Assembly (NCBI GenBank): GCA_963696675.1
Contig: CAVOLM010000008.1
Location: forward strand, 9,387 to 73,386
Direction: 5' to 3'
From: DATBVX01 sp963696675
GTDB taxonomy: Bacteria; Pseudomonadota; Gammaproteobacteria; Steroidobacterales; Steroidobacteraceae
Length of the DNA stretch: 64,000 bases
The position numbers were made by a program, and so were the translations under genes. Below are positions 10,018 through 17,074 of the stretch, piece by piece; within the stretch, counting starts at the first letter, position 1, and the number at the start of each line of letters is the position of its first letter. The notes below the pieces were generated by a model. It made no database searches. It had not been told where the DNA came from and worked only from the letters and a program-made list of their open reading frames with translations.

Positions 10018-10976
10018 TCGAAGAACGCGAAGCTGCGGCACTCGATGCTGTGCCGAGGTTTCGCGTTCGGAAAACTCGTGTCGCGAAACGCGGTATGGGG
10101 CACGCGCATCGCCCGGGATCGATCGCTGTCGTGGAACTTGAGCAGCACGATTTCATCACGGGTCATGTTCGAGAAGTACCACCAGCGATGATTCGGGTTG
10201 TAGTGAAATATCGCGGCCGCGATCATGGAATCCTCGTCGGGCATGTCGCGGAGCATGGTCTGCTCGTCGGGAATCTGATCCACGATATGCAGCGTGTTTC
10301 GGGTTCCCTCGTCGACTCCGACGCTGCGGGCATCGCAGAGCGCCAGCGGCCAGTCCTGCGGCGGCTCCGAAAATGCACGCCACAGGCTCGTGGCGATGAA
10401 CCTGGAGTAGCCTTTGCCGCCCGGGAATGACTCCTTATAGATCTTGCGCGCCATGCGTTCCGCGACTTGCGGTGTGAAGTCGACGTGCGCCTCACTCGCC
10501 GGCGGTTGCACGCCGCCCTTGTGGGTATAGCCCACGGCCTGGCGCTCGTACTTGGGCAGATCGCCTGAAGTGCGGATCATCCAGCCCCTGGAGACAACGC
10601 GGGTCGCGCCTGTCAACGCCTTGATCGTCGCGTCGACTTCATCGGGATAGACCCGATCGACCTCGTCCTTGTCGAAGAAGTCCTTCACCGAGCTGGGGCG
10701 TTCCGCGAGCGCGAAGCCGTGAACATCCAGGCTGAAGTGATCCTTGATGGCGCGTCCATCACGGATTGCCACGGGGTACGTTCGATACTGGCCCGTGTTG
10801 CGCTCGGCGCCGGGCGCGACGAAGCGGCGATTGATCAACGAGTCCCGCGTGACATAACTGATCGCCGCGTCAACCGTCCTCGCATCACGTTCGTCTACTG
10901 AGCTTCTCCATCCAGCCTGTTCCTGGTCCGAGGCTCTACAAGATGCAACTGGCGAGGCCGGTTGTCCACCCGGCAT
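10014..10976 (-). CDS. CmcJ/NvfI-family non-heme iron oxygenase-like protein
   Basis: The family includes cephamycin CmcJ, the fungal NvfI oxygenase and gibberellin GA4 desaturase-like proteins. Visible signatures: RTYPVAIRDGRA; EAHVDFTPQVAERMARKIY, which supplies the His-x-Asp pair expected of an Fe(II) site; GYSRFIATSLWRAFSEPPQD; LALCDARSV; and the C-terminal HRWWYFSNMTRDEIVLLKFH and DSDRSRAMRVPHTAFRD, which hold the second His and the 2-oxoglutarate-type Arg. Coding can be read back to 11048; ATG 10976 is a tentative start because family similarity begins only near VDAAISYVTR. It is divergent from the hydroxyacid oxidase. Substrate unknown. Confidence 0.72.
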   Translation of the reverse strand: MPGGQPASPVASCRASDQEQAGWRSSVDERDARTVDAAISYVTRDSLINRRFVAPGAERNTGQYRTYPVAIRDGRAIKDHFSLDVHGFALAERPSSVKDFFDKDEVDRVYPDEVDATIKALTGATRVVSRGWMIRTSGDLPKYERQAVGYTHKGGVQPPASEAHVDFTPQVAERMARKIYKESFPGGKGYSRFIATSLWRAFSEPPQDWPLALCDARSVGVDEGTRNTLHIVDQIPDEQTMLRDMPDEDSMIAAAIFHYNPNHRWWYFSNMTRDEIVLLKFHDSDRSRAMRVPHTAFRDTSFPNAKPRHSIECRSFAFFE

Positions 10977-11081
10977 CTTCAGACCGCTTGCCTTGCGCGC
11001 CATTGTGCCTAAGTATGGCCGCCGCAATTCACCGCTTGCACATAACAACCAAGGCGAAAGCCTGCCCCTGGGAGTCGTTCG

Positions 11082-12291
11082 ATGCCGTCACCAGACGAGA
11101 TTGTTGCTGCCCGTCGCTGGATACTCTCGCGGCTTTGCGCACTGCCGATACTCGCTGCCGCGCCGCGCCTCGCGTGGTCGCAGGCCCTCGGCGCAGACCA
11201 TGACGCCAGACCAGGTCCTCAACGTGATGGACTTCGAAGCGTTGGCGCGTGCGGCACTGCCGCCAGCGCATTTTGCGTTCATCGCCACGGGTGTGGACGA
11301 CGATCGCACCGTCATCGCCAATCACGAGGCCTTCGGGCTGGTCGAGATTCGCTCGCGTCGCTTCGTCGATGTCAGCAATGTCGACATGTCGGTGCGCATG
11401 TTCGGCGTGACGTCCCCGGTCCCCTTCTACCTCTCTGCCGTCTCCAGTCAGCGGGCATTTCACCCGGACGGTGAGCTCGCGACGGCGCGCGCAGCTGCGT
11501 CGCGTTCGATGCTGATGATGTTGTCCACCGCGGCCTCGACTTCGGTAGAGGACGTAACCCGCGCACGCGGCGGCCCGGTGTGGCAGCAGCTGTATGCGAC
11601 GGATGACTGGAACGTGACCAAGGGAATCGTGCAACGCGCGGAACGCGCGGGATGTCCCGCGGTCGTGCTGACGGTCGACAATCTGATGGGTCGGAACAAC
11701 GAAACGCTGGCGCGCGCCATGCGCGAAGACAAGCGCGAGTGCACGGCCTGCCACATCGGAAATTCCCACGACTTCGTCCTCAAGGCACCGATGTTCGCCG
11801 GCCTCGATGTCTCCCACGTCACGGAACACACGCCGTCGAACATCACCTGGGATTTCCTGAAGCGCCTGCGCGACCTCGTGTCGGTGAAGCTGCTCGTGAA
11901 GGGCATCGTCACGGGCGAGGATGCTGCTCTTTGCGTCAGCCACGGCGCCGATGGAGTGATCATCTCCAACCACGGCGGTCGCAACGAGGAGACTCTGCGC
12001 TCGACTATCGAGTGCCTGCCTGAGGTAGTGGCGGCTGTCGCCGGCCGCGTGCCGGTGCTGATCGACGGAGGCGTCCGCCGCGGTACCGATGTCTTCAAGG
12101 CGCTGGCGCTCGGCGCTACTGCTGTCGGAATCGGACGGCCGCAAGCGTGGGGCCTCGCTGCCTTCGGCCAGCAGGGCGTGGAAGCAGTGACCGATATCCT
12201 GAAAAAGGAAGTCCGCCTCATCATGCGTCAGGCGGGAACTCCGAGCATCGCCGCGATTACGCGCGAGCGGGTTGTCAGCAGGATCGCGTAG
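11082..12291 (+). CDS. FMN-dependent alpha-hydroxyacid oxidase/dehydrogenase with Tat-like signal (frameshift in leader)
   Basis: The ATG at 11082 gives MPSPDEIVAARRWILSRLC followed by a hydrophobic, Ala-rich stretch, a twin-arginine type export signal, which is unusual for this family. A one-base change near 11195 joins it to MTPDQVLNVMDFEALARAAL. The TIM barrel has the family marks PFYLSAVSSQ, the WQQLYATDDWNVTKGIV and AVVLTVDNLMG strands, the lysine in LLVKGIVTGEDAAL, the active-site SNHGGRNEE (normally SNHGGRQLD) and the FMN-phosphate loop IDGGVRRGTDVFKALALGAT with GIGRP. It oxidises a 2-hydroxy acid (lactate-like) to the keto acid. The NEE in place of QLD suggests a substrate other than plain L-lactate. 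Confidence 0.85.
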
Positions 12292-12303
12292 CGATCGCCG
12301 GCC

Positions 12304-13114
12304 TCAGGCGCTTACAGCTCGCTCCGCTGGCGATTCGCGCGGCCGATCGGGTGCATCCAGCAGGATGGACATGCACGTCAACCCGCCCTCCGCGCGATGA
12401 AATTCGCTGAGATCGAGCAGGCGCGGAGTGAATCCGCGCAATTCGACGCGCTTCGCCGTGCGCGGATAGCTGGAAGACATGAGCAGATGCTGCCCGATCG
12501 GTAGCGCGCCCGCCCCGGGCTCCAGAGTATCGATCTCTACCTGGGCATAGCGTGCAAACAGATCGCGCGGGACCCACTGTGGATTGATCAAGACGGCCTG
12601 GTTTCCGAGATAGGTCACGGCTGACTTCAGATGCAGGCACCCGGACACCGGCACGACCACGAGTTCATAGTCGCGCGCGCGCAGGAGTGGCGTGAGATAG
12701 TCGATCGCTGCCTGGTTGGTGCGCTTGCCGCACCCGATGTACACGGCCTGCCCGATGGTGAGAATGTCGCCGCCGTCGAATTGAGCCTGCGGTGGCGGAT
12801 ACGCCAGCTCGCAGTACTTGCCAAGGACTGCCGCGACTGCAGTCGTCTCGGGACGGCGTGAAGCGGCGCCGGAGCGTGCGATGACTGCAAGCGCCCCAAG
12901 CACCAGCGCGGTGTCTTCGATGAATACGGAGTCGGGCAGCTCGGGAGCGATCGCCACCTCGACAATCCGGGCCCCAGCGCTGCCGAAGTGCTTCCACGTA
13001 GCGTGCGTGCTGTTGCTGCGCCAGCGCGAAGTCGATGGGTTCGCGCTCGATGTGTGTGCGTTCGCCCTGCTGCAGGGCAGGACTCGGTGGGCGGACGAGT
13101 GCTACGAGGCTCAT
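12304..13114 (-). CDS. DDAH-like amidinohydrolase (dimethylarginine dimethylaminohydrolase family; frameshifted)
   Basis: The ATG at 13114 gives MSLVALVRPPSPALQQGERT; an indel near 12985 joins it to VAIAPELPDSVFIEDTALVL. The penten-fold catalytic set is present: FIEDTA, FDGGDIL, the catalytic His in SGCLHLKSAVTYLG, and the nucleophilic Cys in EGGLTCMSILLD at the C-terminus. Such enzymes hydrolyse methylated arginines to citrulline and an amine, or act on related guanidino compounds. The start ATG overlaps the stop of an upstream short frame as ATGA. It converges with the hydroxyacid oxidase gene, with 12 bp between them. Confidence 0.85.
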
Positions 13115-13266
13115 TTCTTGCAAACCAGCTTCAGCGGCGACTGCGAACCGCAAAATATCATGCGTTCGCATGTCGGGTTCTGCCGGCGTCGATAGTCCTT
13201 GGCCAAGGCCGCTGATCGCGGCGTCAAGACTACAAGGAGTATCGCGTCATAGCTCGCGAGCGACAT
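13111..13266 (-). CDS. Possible 51-residue peptide upstream of the DDAH gene
   Basis: An ATG at 13266 opens a frame (MSLASYDAILLVVLTPRSAA) that ends PLKLVCKK with a stop overlapping the DDAH start as ATGA. The hydrophobic N-terminus and two later cysteines are compatible with a small membrane or secreted peptide, but there is no recognisable family and no strong ribosome site. The overlap with the next start is the main support. It may be chance. Confidence 0.25.
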   Translation of the reverse strand: MSLASYDAILLVVLTPRSAALAKDYRRRQNPTCERMIFCGSQSPLKLVCKK

Positions 13267-13306
13267 CGGCCACACCGCTGCCCAGACTAAGAGAAGGCTG
13301 ATCGCC

Positions 13307-13720
13307 TCAGCGCAGCGTAGTGATGTAATCCGTGGGCAAGCCGACCTTCTGGGCGACGGCACGCAGCTTCATTGCGTATTCCGGATTGACCTCGTCCGGC
13401 GCTGGCGGCTCAGCAAGGTTGTAGCAAAGAGCGGCAACCACGCCACCATTTGCGACTTGTGCCAGCACGGCTTGCGGCTTGTAGGCCTCGAGTCCGGGCT
13501 GCGCATAGAGCCGCTGCAGTTCCGCGGGCGCGAGCGACATTACGAGCCCGTGAACGCGGCCTGAGCGGCTGGGAACGAGTGTGGCGCGCTTTCCAATGCG
13601 CAGCGCGAAGCCGTCGACCCAGGCGCGCTCGACGTGTTCAGGCGTTATGCCCTGGGCGCGGAGCAGCTCCTCGTCCATGAACAGCCCATAGAAGAAAACA
13701 TCGGCTCGTCGACCCGGCAT
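13307..13720 (-). CDS. Gamma-glutamylcyclotransferase-like (GGCT fold) protein
   Basis: 137 residues from ATG 13720. The N-terminal VFFYGLFMDEELL replaces the classical YGSL substrate loop with YGLF, and GYALRIG-like DGFALRIGKRATLVPSRSGR and VHGLVMSLAPAELQRLYAQP follow the AIG2/GGCT order. The C-terminal PDEVNPEYAMKLRAVAQKVG resembles the tail of small GGCT-like proteins. Members cyclise gamma-glutamyl amines or peptides, but the altered loop leaves the activity open. It sits in the same direction as the DDAH and RidA genes. Confidence 0.65.
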   Translation of the reverse strand: MPGRRADVFFYGLFMDEELLRAQGITPEHVERAWVDGFALRIGKRATLVPSRSGRVHGLVMSLAPAELQRLYAQPGLEAYKPQAVLAQVANGGVVAALCYNLAEPPAPDEVNPEYAMKLRAVAQKVGLPTDYITTLR

Positions 13721-13751
13721 CGTCGCCTCCGTTGCGTGCTGAGTGATGGTC

Positions 13752-14210
13752 CTAGCTCACTTCCACCACCATCTCAATTTCTACGCAGGCCCCAAGTGGA
13801 ATCTGCGCCACGCCAAACGCGGTGCGCGCGTGTGGGCCGCGCTCGCCGAGCACCGCAAGCAGCAGCTCCGAACACCCGTTTGCGACCAGGTGCTGCTCCG
13901 TGAAAGTGGGTGTGGAGTTCACGAGGCACATTACTTTCAGAATGCGCCTCACGCGGTTGAGGTCTCCCAGATGCTCGTGGAGCGTCGCGAGCAGATCGAT
14001 TGCGATGCCGCGTGCGGATGCGTGGCCGTCCTGCGTCGAAAACTCACGCCCCAGCTGCCCGGCAAGTGGTTTACCATCCTTGCGCGCAATGTGGCCTGAC
14101 ACGAACACGACGTTGCCGCTCTGCGCCACCATGACAAACGCCGCCAGTGGCTTGATGGCGGGGGGCAAAATGATGTTCAGCCGCTCGAGCTCTTCGTAAG
14201 GGGTCATCAC
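13752..14210 (-). CDS. RidA/YjgF-family enamine/imine deaminase-like protein
   Basis: 152 residues, uninterrupted, from ATG 14210 (or the adjacent ATG). It follows the YjgF_endoribonuc-like pattern for the larger RidA subfamily: LERLNIILPP, FVMVAQSGNVVFVSGHIARK, GKPLAGQLG, HASARGIAIDLLATLHEHLG, DLNRVRRILKVMCLVNSTPT, and GPHARTAFGVAQIPLGACVE with the conserved Arg-(Thr) loop. RidA hydrolyses 2-aminoacrylate and related enamines released by Ser/Thr dehydratases. That matches its position 18 bp downstream of a dehydratase gene in the same operon. Confidence 0.88.
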   Translation of the reverse strand: MMTPYEELERLNIILPPAIKPLAAFVMVAQSGNVVFVSGHIARKDGKPLAGQLGREFSTQDGHASARGIAIDLLATLHEHLGDLNRVRRILKVMCLVNSTPTFTEQHLVANGCSELLLAVLGERGPHARTAFGVAQIPLGACVEIEMVVEVS

Positions 14211-14228
14211 CCGTTCTCCCGTGCCTGG

Positions 14229-15170
14229 TCAGAAGGTCACCGCGTCCGTGTTGCCTCCACAAACAACGACGCCGACGCGCTCGTCAGGTCGCGGTCGATA
14301 CGCCCCGCTCAACAGCGCAGCCATCGCCGCAGCCCCGCCCGGCTCGGTAGCCAAGCGCATCACGCGCCAAAGCGCGCGCTGCGCTTCACGGATGGCCTCA
14401 TCCTCAACCAGCACGATCTCATCGACGAAGCGCTCCGCGAGCGGGAACATGAGCTCTCCCACACGCTGCGGTGCCAGCGAATCCGCAGCGATGCCACCCG
14501 CTTCTGCGTCCACCGGATGCCCGGCCTCGCGCGCCCGATACAGGGTTGGAGCAAGCCTGGGCTCAACGGCAACGATCCGGATTCGTCCCTCGAACCATGC
14601 CGCGATTCCACCGATGAGCCCGCCGCCTCCGACAGCGACCAGCAGCGTATCGAGTTCCCGACACTGCTCATCCATTTCCAACCCGACCGATCCCTGGCCG
14701 AGAAGGGTTTCAGCCTGATCGAAGGCGTGAATCTGCACTGCGCCACGGTCCGCGGCGCGGCGGCGGCTCGCTGCGAGCGCATCGGCATAGAGCTCGCCGG
14801 CAACGATGAGTTCCGCGCCGAGACTCCTGATCCGCTCCTGCTTGGTGAGCGCCGCGACCGATGGGATGAAGATGCTGGCAGCGATCTTGAGCCTGTTCGC
14901 CGCGAACGCGACTGCGAGTCCATGGTTGCCGCCGGAGGCTGCCACCACACCGGCCGGCGGTATAGTGCGGGAGAGCAGATTGGCGAATGCACCGCGCGAC
15001 TTGAAGGAACCGGCATGCTGCACAAGCTCAAGCTTAAAGGCGATCACACCAGCCTCGAGCCCAAAGTCCGCGGGATCGACCTCGATCACCGGCGTGCGCC
15101 GGATGTGCGGACGGATCAGCGCGTACATGTCCGCGATCTGTCCGGGGCCGATGGCAGGGGAGGTGTTCAT
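14229..15170 (-). CDS. PLP-dependent serine/threonine dehydratase-like enzyme
   Basis: 313 residues, uninterrupted, from ATG 15170. Fold-type II signatures are all present: the cofactor lysine in HAGSFKSRGAFANLL, the SGGNHGLAVAFAANRLKI loop, the glycine-rich phosphate site AVGGGGLIGGIAAW, and the C-terminal EPGGAAAMAALLSG. There is no C-terminal ACT domain, so it is the short catabolic type, eliminating ammonia from a hydroxy amino acid. RidA directly downstream would clear the enamine product. Expression probably involves the ArsR regulator encoded divergently 100 bp away. Confidence 0.85.
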   Translation of the reverse strand: MNTSPAIGPGQIADMYALIRPHIRRTPVIEVDPADFGLEAGVIAFKLELVQHAGSFKSRGAFANLLSRTIPPAGVVAASGGNHGLAVAFAANRLKIAASIFIPSVAALTKQERIRSLGAELIVAGELYADALAASRRRAADRGAVQIHAFDQAETLLGQGSVGLEMDEQCRELDTLLVAVGGGGLIGGIAAWFEGRIRIVAVEPRLAPTLYRAREAGHPVDAEAGGIAADSLAPQRVGELMFPLAERFVDEIVLVEDEAIREAQRALWRVMRLATEPGGAAAMAALLSGAYRPRPDERVGVVVCGGNTDAVTF

Positions 15171-15242
15171 GCGTGGGCGCGGGCGTAACATCGCGTGTCG
15201 ATCGGCGGCGCAGAGCTTGCTATGGCACAGTGCGGCTGCCAT

Positions 15243-15268
15243 TATAATTAGGTAATTGGCTAACTACC
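15243..15268 (+). promoter_or_regulatory. Predicted promoter -10 and operator for the ArsR gene
   Basis: A perfect TATAAT lies at 15243-15248, 23 bp before the arsR ATG. Immediately downstream is an imperfect inverted repeat, GGTAATT (15251-15257) and AACTACC (15262-15268), one mismatch, ending three bases before the start codon. ArsR repressors bind such repeats across their own promoter, so autoregulation is likely, with possible effect on the divergent dehydratase gene. Confidence 0.5.
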
Positions 15269-15271
15269 AAT

Positions 15272-15571
15272 ATGATCGAACAACCAGCCATTCGCGCCCT
15301 GGCCAACGAGAAGCGGCTGCAGATACTGGAGTGGCTGAAGGACCCGCGCGCTCATTTTCCGCCGCAGATAGATGGGGACCTGGTGCGTGACGGCGTTTGC
15401 AGCGTGTTCATTGCTGACAAGCTGCGTGTCAGCCAACCCACCGCGAGCGAGCACCTCAAGCTCCTCACCCAGGCAGGGCTCGTGACGCCCAAGCGCATCA
15501 AGCAATGGATCTTCTACAAGCGCAACGAGCGCCGTATCCGCGAGATCAAGCGCGACCTGCGCGGGCTCTAG
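15272..15571 (+). CDS. ArsR-family winged-helix transcriptional regulator
   Basis: 99 residues. It begins MIEQPAIRALANEKRLQILE, and the recognition helix region is KLRVSQPTASEHLKLLTQAG followed by the wing LVTPKRIKQWIFYKRNERRI. There is no CxC metal-binding motif in the alpha-3 helix; the lone Cys in DGVCSVFIAD is different, so a metal effector is not indicated. It is transcribed divergently from the dehydratase/RidA genes with a 101-bp shared region holding its operator-like repeat. Regulation of amino-acid breakdown is the simplest inference. Confidence 0.85.
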   Translation: MIEQPAIRALANEKRLQILEWLKDPRAHFPPQIDGDLVRDGVCSVFIADKLRVSQPTASEHLKLLTQAGLVTPKRIKQWIFYKRNERRIREIKRDLRGL

Positions 15572-15620
15572 GGGTCACGAACTCGGTCGCTTTGCCAAGC
15601 GGGTCCGCGAGGCCGAAATC

Positions 15621-16223
15621 TCAGGCGCGAGCGTAGAAGCGCAGGGCGACCGAGTTCATGCAGTAGCGCAGGCCGGTCGGCTGCGGCCCATCATCGAAGA
15701 CGTGCCCGAGATGCGCATCGCACCGCCGGCACGAAACTGCGGTACGTTCCATCAGCAGACTCTTGTCGACGCTCTCGACTACGTTGAGGCGAGAGATCGG
15801 TTTCCAGAAGCTCGGCCAGCCGGTGCCGGATTCAAACTTGGTGCGCGAATCGTACAGAGCTGTGTCACAGCAGATGCAGCGATAGATCCCGGCGGCGTGA
15901 TTGCTCTCGTACTCTCCGGAGTAAGGTCTCTCCGTTCCTTCGTGGCGGGTCACCTGGTACGCAGCGGGCGAAAGCTGCTTCTGCCACTCCGCATCGCTCT
16001 TCATGACTCGAGGCACACTCACCTTCCCCTGACTCACTCCGGCGGGCGAGAAATTCTCGATCATTACCGTGTCGCTTTGCTTGGGCGCAGAGGGATTTTC
16101 GCCCGTCGCACGCAGGGCGAGAGCGGTTCCCGCACCCACCGTCGCGCCACAGATGAGGAACTGCCTGCGCGACCAATATGTCGGCAGTGTAGGTCGCATT
16201 GCTGATTCTCGATTCCTTCTCAT
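15621..16223 (-). CDS. msrB: Peptide-methionine (R)-S-oxide reductase, Tat-exported
   Basis: Reduces methionine-R-sulfoxide in proteins. The N-terminus carries a twin-arginine signal, SRRQFLICGATVGAGTALAL, so the enzyme works in the periplasm. The domain has the zinc cysteines CICC and CRRC, the GTGWPSFWKPI substrate loop, and the catalytic C-terminal RYCMNSVALRF. ATG 16223 has AAGG four bases upstream; ATG 16199 is an alternative. msrA ends 13 bp upstream, so the two form a methionine-sulfoxide repair operon. Confidence 0.93.
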   Translation of the reverse strand: MRRNRESAMRPTLPTYWSRRQFLICGATVGAGTALALRATGENPSAPKQSDTVMIENFSPAGVSQGKVSVPRVMKSDAEWQKQLSPAAYQVTRHEGTERPYSGEYESNHAAGIYRCICCDTALYDSRTKFESGTGWPSFWKPISRLNVVESVDKSLLMERTAVSCRRCDAHLGHVFDDGPQPTGLRYCMNSVALRFYARA

Positions 16224-16236
16224 CGCCTTCACCTGG

Positions 16237-16986
16237 CTAGCGCGCCTTGGCGGCAACCATCACGGCCTTTGGCTGATAAAGCGCGGGGAGAGTTCGCGCG
16301 AAGTTCTGCACCTTGGGCAGATCGTTGATGACGATGTAGGGGCTGTGAGGATTGTTGATGAGGTAATCCTGGTGGTAGTCCTCCGCGGCGAAGAATCCCT
16401 TCAACGGATCGACGCGCGTCACGATCGGTCTGGCAAAGACATGTGCCTTGTCGAGCTGCGCAATGTAGGCCTGCGCAACCTTCTTCTGCTCATCGTTGGC
16501 GTAGAAGATTGCAGAGCGATACTGCGTACCCCGGTCAGGTCCCTGCCGATTCAGCTGGGTCGGGTCGTGTGCGACCGAGAAGAACACCTGCAGGATCTCG
16601 CCAAAGGAGACCAATGCAGGGTCGTACGTGATTTGCACCGACTCGGCGTGTCCGGTCGCTCCACTGCTCACGGTCTCGTATTCAGCTGTCGCCTTATCGC
16701 CCCCTGCATACCCTGACACCGCCTGGCGAACGCCGCGCAGATGCTGGAACACGCCCTGCACGCCCCAGAAGCAACCGCCGGCCACAACCGCGGTCTGCAA
16801 GGGGCCGGCCGTCTTCGAGCTATCGATCGCGGACGCTGGGATGACGACCGCCGGCTCGGCCCCACCAACGGCAACCTGCACGAGGGCGCCGCATGCCACC
16901 AGCATCAGCACGATCAACGACCCCTTCCGATTGGACTTCAGGGAAGAAAATAGCCGTGCACTTAGGGCTGAGCCTGTAGGGTTCAT
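16237..16986 (-). CDS. msrA: Peptide-methionine (S)-S-oxide reductase, secreted
   Basis: 249 residues from ATG 16986. A basic N-terminus and hydrophobic stretch (KGSLIVLMLVACGALVQVAV) suggest export or a membrane anchor. The catalytic motif is VAGGCFWGVQG, followed by SGYAGGDKATAEYETVSSGA and GHAESVQITYDP, and later FFSVAHDPTQLNRQGPDRGT and AEDYHQDYL. It reduces methionine-S-sulfoxide and is paired with the MsrB gene downstream. The long C-terminal tail after YHQDYL is typical of periplasmic MsrA. Confidence 0.93.
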   Translation of the reverse strand: MNPTGSALSARLFSSLKSNRKGSLIVLMLVACGALVQVAVGGAEPAVVIPASAIDSSKTAGPLQTAVVAGGCFWGVQGVFQHLRGVRQAVSGYAGGDKATAEYETVSSGATGHAESVQITYDPALVSFGEILQVFFSVAHDPTQLNRQGPDRGTQYRSAIFYANDEQKKVAQAYIAQLDKAHVFARPIVTRVDPLKGFFAAEDYHQDYLINNPHSPYIVINDLPKVQNFARTLPALYQPKAVMVAAKAR

Positions 16987-17074
16987 CTGGGTTGACCTCG
17001 TGGACTTAAGGGATTGAGGCTGTACGCCAAGACGACCGGCGCTTCGCGCCGAATATTACGAACGAGCGCCTATT

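Noticed and set aside
14517..15188. 223-codon open frame on the plus strand
   Set aside because: Antisense to the complete PLP-dependent dehydratase; no motif or ribosome site.
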